This document shows, piece after piece, positions 43,030 through 53,600 of a stretch of 64,000 bases of DNA; within the stretch, counting starts at the first letter, position 1, and each line of letters begins with the position of its first letter. The DNA is taken from positions 124,001-188,000 of the forward strand of contig NZ_JACHOP010000002.1 of NCBI RefSeq assembly GCF_014199935.1, in the 5' to 3' direction. The translations under genes were made by a program, and so were the position numbers. This stretch comes from Methylorubrum rhodinum. Lineage in GTDB: Bacteria > Pseudomonadota > Alphaproteobacteria > Rhizobiales > Beijerinckiaceae. The notes beneath the pieces are model-generated. The model was not told where the DNA came from. It searched no databases and was given only the letters and a program-made list of their open reading frames with translations.

Positions 43030-45384
43030 TCACGCGATCAGGATGTCGGTGTGGTCGAGCGGCGTCCTGGCGTGGTTGTCCACCACGGCGAAGCGGATGG
43101 CCGCGAACGCCGTGCCGCTGCCGTCGGCGTCGTAGGACAGGTCGCCGGTGGAGTGGTCGTAGAGGATGCGGTCGTCGGCATCGACCGTCGCGCCGGCCAC
43201 GCCCAGATCCTTGAACGCGCCCTCGGCGAGATGGCCCGGCGCCAGCGCCGAGAACACGCTCTTGGCGAGCCGGATCGCGTCGTCGGTGTGGGAGAAGTCG
43301 GCGATGCGGTCGATGTTGTCCGGGCCGAGCGTCGTGGCGAAAACGAACGTGTCGGCGCCCGCGCCGCCCTTCAGTAGGTCGTTGCCGAGCCGGCCGTCGA
43401 GCCGGTTGTCGCCCGCATTGCCGATGATCGTGTTGTCGAGGGCGTTGCCCACCAGCACGTAGCCGGCGGTTCCCGTCGATTTCGCGAGTTGCAGCGTCTC
43501 GATCGCCTGGCCGGTGCCGAGTTGGTAGGAGGTCGTCGCGACGACCGTGTCGCGGCCGCCGCCCGCCGCCTCCACCACCCGGTCGGCCTTGCTGTCGACG
43601 ATGTAGGTGTCGTTGCCGCCCCGGCCGATCAGGGTGTCGGCCCCGCCCTGGCCGTCGAGGACGTTGACGCCGTTGTTGCCGATCAGCGTCTGCGCGAAGT
43701 CGTTGCCGGTCAGGTTCAGCGCCGCGTTCTTCGTCGAGGCGAGGAGTTGCAGGGTCTCGATCTCTTGCCCCGCCTGGAGCGTGTAGCTCGTGGAGGACAG
43801 CACCGTGTCGCTCCCGCCGCCCCGGCTCTCGAACACCTGATCGCCGGCATCGTCGACGAGGTAGGTGTCGTTGCCGCCGTAGCCGTACAGCGTGTCGGCC
43901 CCGCCCTTGCCGTCGAGGACATTGTCGCCGAACGTGCCGCGGATCGTCTGGGCGAATTCGTTGCCTGTGAGGTTGATCGCCGCGGTGCCAAAGTCGTCGC
44001 CGGATCGGAGATGCTCGATCTCCTGGCCGGCCTGGAGCGCGTAGCTCACCCTGGCCACGACGGTGTCGGTCCCCTGGCTGACATTCTCGAAAACGAAGTC
44101 ACCGCCGTTGTCGACGATGTAGACATCGTTGCCCAGACCGCCCGAGAGCTGGTCCGCCCCCTTCCCGCCGTCGAGGCGGTCGTCGTAGGCCGATCCGAAT
44201 ATCGTGTCGGCGGCGGATGATCCGGTGATCGCGGCGCCCGAAGTCAGGACGCGCGCATCGACGGTCAGAGTGTTGTCACCACCGATCTTCGACTGGAAGT
44301 CGATCACCCCACCGTCACCGCGGAGAGAAAGATAGATGTTCTTGATGAGATCGTTTTTGAAGTAAATAGTCTGAAAAGAATTGAACTGGCCTATGGTTCC
44401 CGACGTACCGAGCGTCTTCAGCACCTCGATATTATTGAATGTGTATCCCTGCAAATCGATGTTCGACTCGACCGTATCGGTTCCCGTGCCGCCGTCGATG
44501 CGCCCGCGACCGGAACTGCTCGCATCGAGAACAAAGATGTCATCGCCGGCGTTGCCGTTCAGGAGGTCGATCCCCTCACTCGTCGTAAATATATCGCTTC
44601 CCTTGCCGCCTTCGATCTTGTCGTCATACTGTGATCCGAGGAAATAATCGTTATTGTTCGAGCCGGTAATGGTCACGCCGGACGTCGTCGATTCCGCGTG
44701 CATGGCGACTGAAAAACCGTCCGTCACCGATTTACTGAAATCGAGCGTTCCGCCGGCACCATCGATGAAGATATTTATCTTACTCGAAGCATCGTCGCTG
44801 TCGATGAACTTACTGAACGACCGGTACTGCTCCACCGTGCCGCGGTGACCGTAACCGTCCAGAATCTCGACGTTCTTGATCGTCGTATCGGTCAGACCGC
44901 CCAGCTGCAGGGTATCGATACCGTCACCGCCGTCGATCACCGCGCCGGTGTAAGTATATCCGCCCATCTTGAATGTGTCGTCGCCCTTGCCACCCGAGAG
45001 CCGGTCGGCTCCGCCGCTCTCGAAGAACGGATTGTCGGTGACGACGACGTCGTTGCCGTCGCCGCCGTCGATCGTGTCGGCGTCCGACGAGCGCGCCTCG
45101 ATCACGTTGTCGCCAGCGTTGCCCTGGATGACGCTGCCCTTCTCGGAGCCATACACGCGGATCGGCGCATCGCCCACCAGGGTGAGGCGGGTCGCGTCGC
45201 CCTGAAGGTTGAGCGTGATCTGTTGAGCGGCCTTGCCGGCACCGACCGTCAGGTCGTCGGTTTCGGTCGTCACGTATTCCTGGGTCGAATAGGTGGTATC
45301 GGCGACGATGGTGTCGCCGGGCTTTGCTGCGTCTGTTGCTTCTTGGATCGTTTCGTAATCTTGCGGCACGCGAAGGACGGCCAT
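43030..45384 (-). CDS. RTX calcium-binding repeat protein
   Basis: A 784-residue protein. Residues 1-25 (VLRVPQDYETIQEATDAAKP, GDTIV) resemble the opening of pectate-lyase/NosD beta-helices. RTX nonapeptides of the GGxGxDxx(L/I/V) type follow in several blocks (GGDGNDVVV, GGKGDDTF, GGKGADQLSGGLGNDVY, GGADTLYGYGGNDTY, GGADTLIGRGGNDTY), and the C terminus resembles type I secretion targets. Three similar segments of about 90 residues repeat in the C-terminal half. The middle (about 44340-44900) is much poorer in GC. No type I secretion genes are adjacent. Likely a secreted adhesin or S-layer-like protein. Confidence 0.85.
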   Translation of the reverse strand: MAVLRVPQDYETIQEATDAAKPGDTIVADTTYSTQEYVTTETDDLTVGAGKAAQQITLNLQGDATRLTLVGDAPIRVYGSEKGSVIQGNAGDNVIEARSSDADTIDGGDGNDVVVTDNPFFESGGADRLSGGKGDDTFKMGGYTYTGAVIDGGDGIDTLQLGGLTDTTIKNVEILDGYGHRGTVEQYRSFSKFIDSDDASSKINIFIDGAGGTLDFSKSVTDGFSVAMHAESTTSGVTITGSNNNDYFLGSQYDDKIEGGKGSDIFTTSEGIDLLNGNAGDDIFVLDASSSGRGRIDGGTGTDTVESNIDLQGYTFNNIEVLKTLGTSGTIGQFNSFQTIYFKNDLIKNIYLSLRGDGGVIDFQSKIGGDNTLTVDARVLTSGAAITGSSAADTIFGSAYDDRLDGGKGADQLSGGLGNDVYIVDNGGDFVFENVSQGTDTVVARVSYALQAGQEIEHLRSGDDFGTAAINLTGNEFAQTIRGTFGDNVLDGKGGADTLYGYGGNDTYLVDDAGDQVFESRGGGSDTVLSSTSYTLQAGQEIETLQLLASTKNAALNLTGNDFAQTLIGNNGVNVLDGQGGADTLIGRGGNDTYIVDSKADRVVEAAGGGRDTVVATTSYQLGTGQAIETLQLAKSTGTAGYVLVGNALDNTIIGNAGDNRLDGRLGNDLLKGGAGADTFVFATTLGPDNIDRIADFSHTDDAIRLAKSVFSALAPGHLAEGAFKDLGVAGATVDADDRILYDHSTGDLSYDADGSGTAFAAIRFAVVDNHARTPLDHTDILIA

Positions 45385-45566
45385 GACGAATCTCCACACG
45401 TTTCTTGTGTGCCGATTGCTTCGGCATCACTTGTCACGCCCGCGTCGCGTGCGCGGTTCGACAGTCGAACCGCGCGCCCGCTCCAAGCGCGGCCGCGCAC
45501 AGTGGTACAACGTGTGGCTTTTTCGGGGCTGACGCAGCAACCGTGTCGACGCGCCGTCCGGGCGCC

Positions 45567-46724
45567 TCAGCCGGCGCCGGGCGCGTCCTCGATGTAGAGT
45601 TCTTCCAGCAGAACCTTGATGATGGCGACCAGCGGCAGGGCCAGCGCCACGCCCCACAGGCCGAACAGCACGCCGAGGAGAAGCTGGCCGGCGAAGATCG
45701 TGGCCGCCGGCAGATCGAGGGCGCGGCGCTGGATGAAGGGGGTGAGGCCGTAGCTCTCCGCCGCCTGCACCGCGAGGTAGACGCCCGCGGCACCGAGCGC
45801 CCCGTTGAGGCCCGAGGCGAGGCTGCTGAGGATGATGATGGCGCCCGCGATCATCGGGCCGATGGTCGGCACGAAGGCCAGGAGCCCCGCCTGAAGCCCG
45901 AGGATCAGCGCGCCGCCGATGCCGAGGAATTCGAGCCCGCCCCAGGTCAGCAGAAAGATCGCCGCCATGGTGAGGAGCTGGCCGAACAGCCAGTGCCGCA
46001 GGGTCTCGCCCGATCCGTCGAGGACGCGGGCGCCCTTGTCGCGGTGGCGCGCCGGCACGAGGCGGAGCGCCCCGTTGCGGTAGCTGCCCGGATCGGCCGC
46101 GACGGCGATGCCGAGGAAGGCGATGACGAGGACGTTGCCCAGCGCGTTGAACAGCCCGAACACCACGGTCGCCGCCGGCCCGAGCACGCTGCCGGCATCC
46201 GACAGGAGCGAGCCGGGGCTCTTCAGGGCGCCCGAGGCGAGGCCGGCGAGCCCGCCCTGCTTCTGTCCCTTGTCGTCCTCCTTGTCCTCGCCCGGCTTCG
46301 GGGCGGAGGTCTCCGGCCCTTGCGAGAAATCGAGCTCGATGCCGTGATCCTTGAGCCAGGTCCGCACCGTCTCGGATTGCTGGCGCACGGTGGTGCCGAG
46401 GTCGCGCGCCTGGGCCGCCACCGTGGCGCCGCCGAAGGCGACGAGGGCCAGCGAGAGCGCAGCGAGCGCCAGCGTCGCGATCGTGAGCCGCAGGCCTCGC
46501 GGCAGCGGCAGCACGTGGCCGAGGCCCCGCGTCAGCCCGTCGAGGAAGACGGCGAACAGGATGCCGGAGAAGATCAGCAGCAGCGTCGCCGAGGCGGTCC
46601 AGGCGAGCCAGAGCGCGGCCGCGAAGGTGACCACCGCGATGCCGGCGGCCGTGAGCCGGCGCGGCCCGATGGAAGAGGAGGCGCTCATCGGGCTTTTTTC
46701 GCTTTCGAAGGATGCGTCGGGCAT
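45567..46724 (-). CDS. AI-2E (PerM/TqsA-like) family transporter
   Basis: About 385 residues with paired membrane helices near the N terminus, a charged central loop (PKPGEDKEDDKGQKQGG, about residue 135) and a C-terminal six-helix region with FVPTIGPMIAGAIIILSSLA, typical of the AI-2E/UPF0118 family. Members export small molecules or act as Na/H antiporters; the substrate is unknown. The ATG at 46724 shares one base with the moaE stop. ATG 46688 is the alternative and begins closer to the first helix. Confidence 0.88.
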   Translation of the reverse strand: MPDASFESEKSPMSASSSIGPRRLTAAGIAVVTFAAALWLAWTASATLLLIFSGILFAVFLDGLTRGLGHVLPLPRGLRLTIATLALAALSLALVAFGGATVAAQARDLGTTVRQQSETVRTWLKDHGIELDFSQGPETSAPKPGEDKEDDKGQKQGGLAGLASGALKSPGSLLSDAGSVLGPAATVVFGLFNALGNVLVIAFLGIAVAADPGSYRNGALRLVPARHRDKGARVLDGSGETLRHWLFGQLLTMAAIFLLTWGGLEFLGIGGALILGLQAGLLAFVPTIGPMIAGAIIILSSLASGLNGALGAAGVYLAVQAAESYGLTPFIQRRALDLPAATIFAGQLLLGVLFGLWGVALALPLVAIIKVLLEELYIEDAPGAG

Positions 46725-47179
46725 CAGGTCCAGGATTCGGCCGCAGCCTCGTCGGCCGCATTGGCCTCGACCCAGCCGCCGGTCGTGCCGTCGGCGAGGT
46801 GCTCGCGCTTCCAGAACGGGGCGCGGGTCTTGAGGTAGTCCATCAGGAAGTCGGCCGCAGCAAAAGCCGCCTTGCGGTGGGGCGCGGCGGTGATCACGAG
46901 CACGATGCCCTCGCCCGGCCGCACGAGGCCGTGGCGGTGGATCACCCGCACGGCCTGGACCGGCCAGCGGCCCCGCGCCGCCTCGACCACCCGGCCGATC
47001 TCGGCCTCGGCCATGCCGGGATAATGTTCGAGTTCCAGCGCGGCCAGCCGCCCGCCCTCGTCGCGGCAGAGGCCGGAGAAGGTCACGACGGCGCCCGCAC
47101 GCCCCATCAGTTCCGCCTCGACCGAGGCGATCTCGGCGGCGGTGTCGAACGGCTCGGACTGGATGCTGACCGGATTCAT
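46724..47179 (-). CDS. moaE: molybdopterin synthase catalytic subunit
   Basis: MoaE inserts sulfur from thiocarboxylated MoaD into precursor Z. The 151-residue protein shows GAVVTFSGLCRDEGG, LELEHYPGMAEAEI, IHRHGLVRPGEGIVLV, HRKAAFAAADFLMDYLK and TRAPFWKREHL with the active lysines. moaD is not adjacent here. The gene is divergent from the carbonic-anhydrase-like gene (138 bases apart) and coupled to the downstream transporter. Confidence 0.94.
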   Translation of the reverse strand: MNPVSIQSEPFDTAAEIASVEAELMGRAGAVVTFSGLCRDEGGRLAALELEHYPGMAEAEIGRVVEAARGRWPVQAVRVIHRHGLVRPGEGIVLVITAAPHRKAAFAAADFLMDYLKTRAPFWKREHLADGTTGGWVEANAADEAAAESWT

Positions 47180-47317
47180 GTCTGCTCGGAAACCGTCTCG
47201 GGCCGTGCCGGGTCCGGCGAGACACGTCTCGACTTAACCCCAGGCCCCGTGCGCCTATATGGCTCACCCGAGCCCGCGCGCCACGGCGCGCCGGACCTGC
47301 CAGCTGACGAGCCGCCC

Positions 47318-48337
47318 GTGACGCCCGACCTGATCCTGCCCTACGACGGCGTCCTGCCGGTCTTCGCCTCGCGGCCCGTCTGGTGCGGGCGCGGCAGCAC
47401 CGTGATCGGCACCGCGACGCTGGGGGCCCAGGCCTGGCTCGGCGACGACAGCGTGATCCGCAGCGACGGGCAGGTCATCACCGCGGGCGAGCGCCTCTGG
47501 CTCGGGGCCCGCTCCACCGTCCACATCGCCACCGAATCGCTGCCGACCCATATCGGCGACCGCGTCACGGTCGGCCGCAACGCGGTGGTGCATGCCTGCA
47601 CCGTCGGCTCGGACGTGGTGATCGAGGACGACGCGATCATCCTCGACGGCGCCTCTGTGGGCGACGGCGTGCTGATCGAGGCCGGCGCCACGATCTTTCC
47701 GCGCTCGACCTTGGAGGGCGGCTTCGCCTATGGCGGCAACCCGGCCAAGCAGTTGCGCCCGGTGACGCTCGAAGAAATCGCCGAGCGGGCCGAGCGCCTG
47801 CGCGAGGCCGCCGACGAGCGGCCCGCCGGGCCGGAGCCCGTCCCGCCGGAGGTGGAGGAGAGCGTGTTCGTGGCCCGTACGGCCCGGCTCTCCGGCCGCA
47901 TCGCGCTCGGCGCGGGCGTCACCGTGCTGTTCTCCTGCGAACTCGCAGCGGAAGTCGGCCCGATCGTGATCGGCGCCGATACCAACATCCAGGACAACAC
48001 CGTGATCCGCACCCGCGGCGAGGGCGTGGTGATCGGCCGCGACACCACCATCGGCCACAACGTCCGCATGAACGATTGCCGGATCGGCGCCCGCTCCCTC
48101 ATCGGCATCGGCTCGGTGCTCGCACCCGGCACGGTGGTCGCCGACGACGTGATGCTGGCCGGCGGCTCGACCACCGATCCGGGCCAGTTGTTGGAAGGCG
48201 GCCACCTCTGGGGCGGGCGCCCGGCGCGCATCCTCGGGACGCTGGACCCGAAGAAGCGGGCACTGATGGCCCACATCGTCGAGGGCTATTGCCGGCACGG
48301 GCGGGAGTACCGGGCGTTGCAGGAGGCGGAGGGGTGA
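47318..48337 (+). CDS. duplicated gamma-carbonic-anhydrase-like hexapeptide protein
   Basis: A 339-residue protein made of two left-handed beta-helix halves (about residues 15-165 and 185-320), each resembling a gamma carbonic anhydrase/YrdA unit. In the first half the zinc motif reads IGDRVTVGRNAVVHACTV, keeping the second His but with Arg for the first. In the second it reads IGRDTTIGHNVRMNDCRI, keeping the first but not the second. So neither half has a full triad. It starts at GTG 47318 (no better start). It may be a fused scaffold or an acyltransferase-like protein; activity is uncertain. Confidence 0.8.
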   Translation: MTPDLILPYDGVLPVFASRPVWCGRGSTVIGTATLGAQAWLGDDSVIRSDGQVITAGERLWLGARSTVHIATESLPTHIGDRVTVGRNAVVHACTVGSDVVIEDDAIILDGASVGDGVLIEAGATIFPRSTLEGGFAYGGNPAKQLRPVTLEEIAERAERLREAADERPAGPEPVPPEVEESVFVARTARLSGRIALGAGVTVLFSCELAAEVGPIVIGADTNIQDNTVIRTRGEGVVIGRDTTIGHNVRMNDCRIGARSLIGIGSVLAPGTVVADDVMLAGGSTTDPGQLLEGGHLWGGRPARILGTLDPKKRALMAHIVEGYCRHGREYRALQEAEG

Positions 48338-48555
48338 GCGATCGGATTCGACCGCCATGAGCGCTCACGCGGTTGCTCTGCAACGTAGCGGTCGTACGAC
48401 ACGGATAGCGCAGCTCTGGTGGCAGGACGCGGTGAGGCCCCAGGAGCGGCACCGACGATCTCGAAACGGCGTCTGCTCCGCATCGTGAGACGTTTCTCAC
48501 ACATCTCGACGATGCCTTCCGTCGCTATGGATATCCTGAAGGTCTCCCGGAGCGC

Positions 48556-49710
48556 TTGCGAGCCGCGGTGCGGGCGACGCCTCGCCACCGCTTCGTCCAT
48601 CGCTTTCGCGCCAATTCCGATGGGCCGCTGCACGACCTTGATGCGGACCCGATCAGCCTGCTCCCTGTGGTCTATCACGGTCAGCCCCTGACTCATGTCG
48701 CTGCCGACGGCACGCCGTTGCCGTCGACCAACTCCGAAGCGGCCTACGTCCTCTGGCTCGTGGAGCGACTCGGAGTCGAACCGACACAGCAGATCCTCGA
48801 AATCGGGAGCGGGTCCGGTTGGCTGCTCGCCGTCATGGCTCACCTAGCCGGGCCGGAAGGGGCCGTGACCGGCATCGAGATCATACCGAGCCTCGCAGAC
48901 CAATCCAGAGCAGACTTGGCCGAGCTGGGGCGTGGCAACGCACGGGTCTTGACCGCAGACGCGACATGCGAGCCGATCTCCGGTGCCCCGTTCGACCGGG
49001 TGATCATCACGGCCGCGACCTGGAGCCTTCCTGCCGCTTTCTTCGACCTCGTCGCCGAGGGCGGAAAGCTGCTCGTGCCCTTGCGTCTGCCTCGCGACGA
49101 GGGCTGCGAGGTGACGCTCCTTCGCCGCGAGAGCTGCGGCTTCAGGGCCGAATGGAGCTTCCCTGGCTTCTTCGTACCGCTCGTCGGTGCGAGCCAGAGC
49201 GCTGAAATCGCGCGCGTCCGCATTGACGAATGGACGGTTCAGGCGGGCATCGATGCCGAGCCAAGCCTGTCCTATCCATTTTGGTTCGCGAGCCTCGCCC
49301 CATCCCTGCCCGGAACGGCCTCTCCAGCGTTCCGTCGCCATCTGGCGATGACGGAGCCCGGCTTCACGATCTTCGAGCCGGCTGCCGCCCGTCCGGCAGC
49401 GGCGAAATGGCTGAGTGATTTCGGTCTCTTGGATGGAAAAGCTGGCTCGGCTGCGATCATGCGCGCCGGTCGCTTGATCGGTTACGGCGCGCCAACCGCA
49501 ACACGACAGCTTCTCGAATCATATCGGCGATGGTGTGATCTGGGGATGCCTGGACCGACAGCGTACAAGCTTCAGGTCATCCCGACCGAGGCCACGGTGA
49601 GCAACGAAACCGCTGCACTGACGGAAGTACGCGGCGACAGCACCTTCATTCGCTCGATCGATGCGCATGCTGGCGCGTGGTGCAACCTCCTCGAACGAAC
49701 ATCAAGCTGA
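48556..49710 (+). CDS. protein-isoaspartate methyltransferase-like protein with C-terminal extension
   Basis: About 384 residues from a TTG. The first 190 match the PCMT family: TPRHRFVHRFRA, TNSEAAYVLWLVERLG, the SAM loop ILEIGSGSGWLLAVMAHLAG and FDRVIITAATWSLPA. A C-terminal part of about 190 residues is unlike classical PCMT (about 210 residues total). The coding frame continues upstream to a stop at 48433, and that sequence (HLDDAFRRYGYPEGLPERLR) looks like the family N terminus, yet contains no ATG, GTG or TTG. Either the start lies at 48556 or the 5' end is damaged. Lower GC than its neighbours suggests transfer. Confidence 0.7.
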   Translation: MRAAVRATPRHRFVHRFRANSDGPLHDLDADPISLLPVVYHGQPLTHVAADGTPLPSTNSEAAYVLWLVERLGVEPTQQILEIGSGSGWLLAVMAHLAGPEGAVTGIEIIPSLADQSRADLAELGRGNARVLTADATCEPISGAPFDRVIITAATWSLPAAFFDLVAEGGKLLVPLRLPRDEGCEVTLLRRESCGFRAEWSFPGFFVPLVGASQSAEIARVRIDEWTVQAGIDAEPSLSYPFWFASLAPSLPGTASPAFRRHLAMTEPGFTIFEPAAARPAAAKWLSDFGLLDGKAGSAAIMRAGRLIGYGAPTATRQLLESYRRWCDLGMPGPTAYKLQVIPTEATVSNETAALTEVRGDSTFIRSIDAHAGAWCNLLERTSS

Positions 49711-49789
49711 TGGAATCGACCACTCGATGCGGAGCGGCCAGCGCGTCGGTGATGCTGCTGGATGGCAGCCCTCGGCCGCCTTGCCGGCT

Positions 49790-50488
49790 CTACCCGCACG
49801 CGATCTGATCGCACCGCCGCACCGCCGCGATCATGCGCGCCAGCGACTTCACGCCCGGATGCCCCAACATGCCGGTGTTGCCGAGCACGTAGGAGGGCGT
49901 CGCGGTGAGCCCGAGATTGGCCGCGACGTTCATGTGCGCGCGCAGCGCCTGGCGCACCTCCTCGCTGTCGGCGATGGCTTCGAGTTCCGCGCGGGGGACG
50001 CCGGTCCGGGCGCCGACATCGAGGGCCTTGAGGCCGTCGATCTGGCCCTTGGTGGCCAAAAGCTGGCCGTAGAAGGCGAAGGCCGCGGCCGAGCCGAGCT
50101 TGCGCTGGACCGCGAGCGAGACCTTTGCGGCCTGCGCCGACATCGGCGAGAGGATCGGGTTGTGGACGAGGCCGATGCGCAAGGCCGGGTCGGTCCCCGA
50201 GAGCGCGGTGACGTCGGCGGCGGCCTTGCGGCACCAGGGGCAGTTGTAGTCGAAGAATTCGTAGAGCGTGACCTCGGCGTCGCGCGGGCCGAGATAGGTG
50301 ACGCCGCGCAGTTCCGGGATCTGGCCGGTGATCTCGCCCGGCAACCGCATGTTGGCGACCGGGCGCCCCTCGTCGTTCTCGACCTTGAAGAACTGGCCGT
50401 AGCTCTGCGCGGCGGCAGGCCCCGCCCAGGGACTCGCCGTGACGAGGCCGAGCGAGGCGGCGAGGAAGCGGCGGCGGTCGAGGCTCAT
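49790..50488 (-). CDS. DsbA-family thiol-disulfide protein
   Basis: A 232-residue periplasmic thioredoxin-fold protein. The N terminus MSLDRRRFLAASLGLVTASP is a Tat-type signal (RRRFL). The active site is FFDYNCPWCRKAAADV (CPWC), and the cis-Pro region is LGLTATPSYVLGNTG. This is the DsbA/Com1-like class, probably an oxidase or isomerase of periplasmic disulfides. It is a single gene. Confidence 0.9.
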   Translation of the reverse strand: MSLDRRRFLAASLGLVTASPWAGPAAAQSYGQFFKVENDEGRPVANMRLPGEITGQIPELRGVTYLGPRDAEVTLYEFFDYNCPWCRKAAADVTALSGTDPALRIGLVHNPILSPMSAQAAKVSLAVQRKLGSAAAFAFYGQLLATKGQIDGLKALDVGARTGVPRAELEAIADSEEVRQALRAHMNVAANLGLTATPSYVLGNTGMLGHPGVKSLARMIAAVRRCDQIACG

Positions 50489-50610
50489 GGCGCGAAACCC
50501 TGTCGGCGCGGCCGGCGAGGACCGCTCGCTGCGCGCCTTATCGGCCGAGCATGGTTGAAATTCGGCTTAAAAATCTCGCCCGCTGCCCTTGGGCAACGGG
50601 CGAGGCGCCC

Positions 50611-53600
50611 TTACGCCGCCTCCGCGGTCGCCGCCCGTTCCTTGGCGAGCTTGCCCACGCTCACCTGATCGACCTTGCCGGTGCCGAGCATCGGCAGAGC
50701 ATCCAGCACCACCACCTCGGCCGGGACCGCGAGGTCGGGGGCGCCGCGGCCCTTGGCGAAGGTCTGGTAGGCGGCCCGCGTCGCGGCCTTGGCCTCCGTG
50801 AACAGGATCAGGCGCTCGCCCTTGCGGGCGTCGGGCACGGCGGCGACCGCGCTCGGAGCGTCCGGCCAGAGTTCGGCGGCCAGCGCCTCGACGCCGGCCA
50901 GCGACACCATCTCGCCCGCGATCTTGGCGAAGCGCTTGGCCCGGCCCTTGATCGTCACGAAGCCCTCGGTGTCGAGGGCGACGATGTCGCCGGTGTCGTG
51001 CCAGCCGTCCACGGGGGGCTCCAGCACGCCGGGTTTTTCGGCCTTGAGGTAACCCAACATGATGTTGGGGCCGCGCACCGAGAGCCGCCCGCCCTCGTCG
51101 ATGCCGGGGACCGGCTCGAGCCGCGATTCGATGCCCGGCAGCAGCCGGCCGACCGTGCCGAAGCGGTTGAACATCGGCGTGTTGAGCGCCAGCACCGGCC
51201 CGCACTCGGTGACGCCATACCCTTCGAGGATGCGCAGGCCGAACTTTTCCGCCCAGGTCTTGCGGGTCGTCTGCTTCACCGGCTCGGCCCCGGCCACGAC
51301 GTAGCGGAGACTCCGCAGGTCGTAGGAATGGGCCATCTTGGCGTAGCCGGTGAGGAAGGTGTCGGTGCCGAATAGGACGGTGGCGTTCGAGCCGTAGATG
51401 AGCTCGGGCACGATCCGGTAGTGCAGCGGCGAGGGGTAGAGGTAGACCGGCACGCCGGAGACCAGCGGCAGCACCAGCCCCGCCGTCAGCCCGAAGGCGT
51501 GGAAGACGGGCAGCACGTTGAACACCTTGTCGCGCGGACCGAAATCGATGCGGGCGGCGACCTGGGCGGTGTTGGCGAGCATCGCCCGGTTGGCCAGCAC
51601 CACGCCCTTCGGCGTGCCCTCGCTGCCGGAGGTGAACAGGATCGCGGCCGGGTCGCTTCCCTTTCGGGCGACGAGCGGTCGACGGGGGCTGAGGAAACCC
51701 TTGAGCTTGTCAGCCGTGCCGACGCTCCCGCGCACGTCCTCCAGATAGATCAGGCGGACGCTCTCCTTGATCCCGTCGATCAGGGCGCCGAGGCGGCCCT
51801 TCTCGATGAAGGCGCGCGACGTGAGGATGGTGTCGACCTCCGCCGCCTTGCAGGCCGAGAGCACCGCGGCCGGGCCGGCGGAGAAGTTGATCATCGCCGG
51901 CACGCGGCCGGCGCTCGCCAGCGCGAAGAAGGTGACGGCCGCGCCGTTGGCGTTGGGCAGCATCAGCCCGACGGGCTTTTTGCTGTCCGGCAGCAGGGTC
52001 TGGAGTTTGCGGGCGAGGATGTTGGCGCCCATCACGAGGCGCGCATAGCTCATCGTGCCCGAGACCGGGTCTTCCAGCGCCGTGCGCCGCCAGCCGTGAT
52101 CGCGGCCCGCCTCGATCAGGGCGGAAAAGACGCCGCGCTCGATGTCGGCGGTCTCGAACACGAGGTCCGACATGATGTCGTAGAGGGCGGCGCCCGCGGC
52201 GCGGCGGCGGTTCTTGCCCTTGAGCGCCGGATCGACCGTGAGCCGCACCGGCGGCATGATGGTGACGGTGATCTTGGGCCACCACGCCCGCCGCACCTGA
52301 TCGCGCTTCAATCGCGAAAAAATGGTGCGCTCCGGGCCGTCGATCTTCACCGGCACCACCATGGCGCCGGACTTGTCGGCGATCAGCCCCGCGCCGTCAT
52401 AGACCTTCATCAGGCTGCCCGTGACGGTGAGACGGCCTTCCGGAAAGATGATCAGCGTCTCGCCGGACTTGACCGCGTTGATCAGCGTGCGGGTGGCGAG
52501 CGGGCGGGTCGGATCGAGCGGCATCGCCTTGGCGACGCTGAGGAACGGCTTCACCCACCAGCGCTGGGCGATGCCGTGGTCGATGGCGAAGACCGGGTCC
52601 TGGTCGAGCAGCGACAGCGCCAGCGGCGCGTCGAGGAACGAGACGTGGTTGAGCGCGACGATGGCGTTCGGGCCGGCCTTCTCGACGTTCTCCAGCCCCT
52701 TCACCTCCAGGCGGTAGACCGCGCGGAACAGGATCGAGAGCGCGTCGCGCAGCGGGTTCGTCGGCAGGGTCTTCAGGATGACGACGCCGACGACGAGGTT
52801 GAGCACCGCCACCAGCGCCAGGAGCTGCGCCATCGACAGGCCGGCGGCCTGGAGCGCGGCGAGCGCGAGCGTGCCGCCGACCATGAAGGCGGCGGTGAGC
52901 ACGTTGACCGCGCCGATGACGCGGGCGCGCTTGGCCTTCTCGGTCCAGGCCTGCACCGCGGCAAACGACGGCACGACGTAGAGCCCGCCCGCGGTGGCGA
53001 GCCCGGCGAAGTCGATGGCGATGCGCAGGCCCGACGCGCTGGTGATGAAGTCGAGAGCGCCGATCGGCGCGTCCCCATGCGGGGGCACGTGCGAGACCGC
53101 CCAGGCGAGATCGAGTCCGAACAAGCCCATCAGCACCGCGCCGACCGGCGTCGGCAGCAGCACGATCCGGCCGCTGGCGAGCCACGAGGCCAGCCCCGAG
53201 CCGACCGCGATGCCGATGGAGAAGATCGCCAGCAGCGTCGTGGCGACGATCTCGGTGCCGTTGAGCGTCTGGCGCACGAGGGTGGGCAGCAGCGAGAGCA
53301 CGACGACGCCCACCAGCCAGAACCAGCTGACGATCACCGAACCGCGCCACAGCCGGGTGTCGGCCCAGAGGTCCTTCAGGAGGTCGGCGGTGGAGCGGGC
53401 GATGTTGGGATCGACCCTGAGATCGGGCGCGCCCTCGCCGGTCTTGGGGATCGCGCGCGCCGCGAGCCAGCACAGCACCGCCATGCCCATCAGCCCGGCG
53501 CCGAGGCCCAGGGCGTGGCCGCCCATCGCCATGGCGAGACCCGCCGTGATGGTGCCGAGGAGGATCGCCAGGAAGGTCGCGGCCTCGACCAGCGCGTTGC

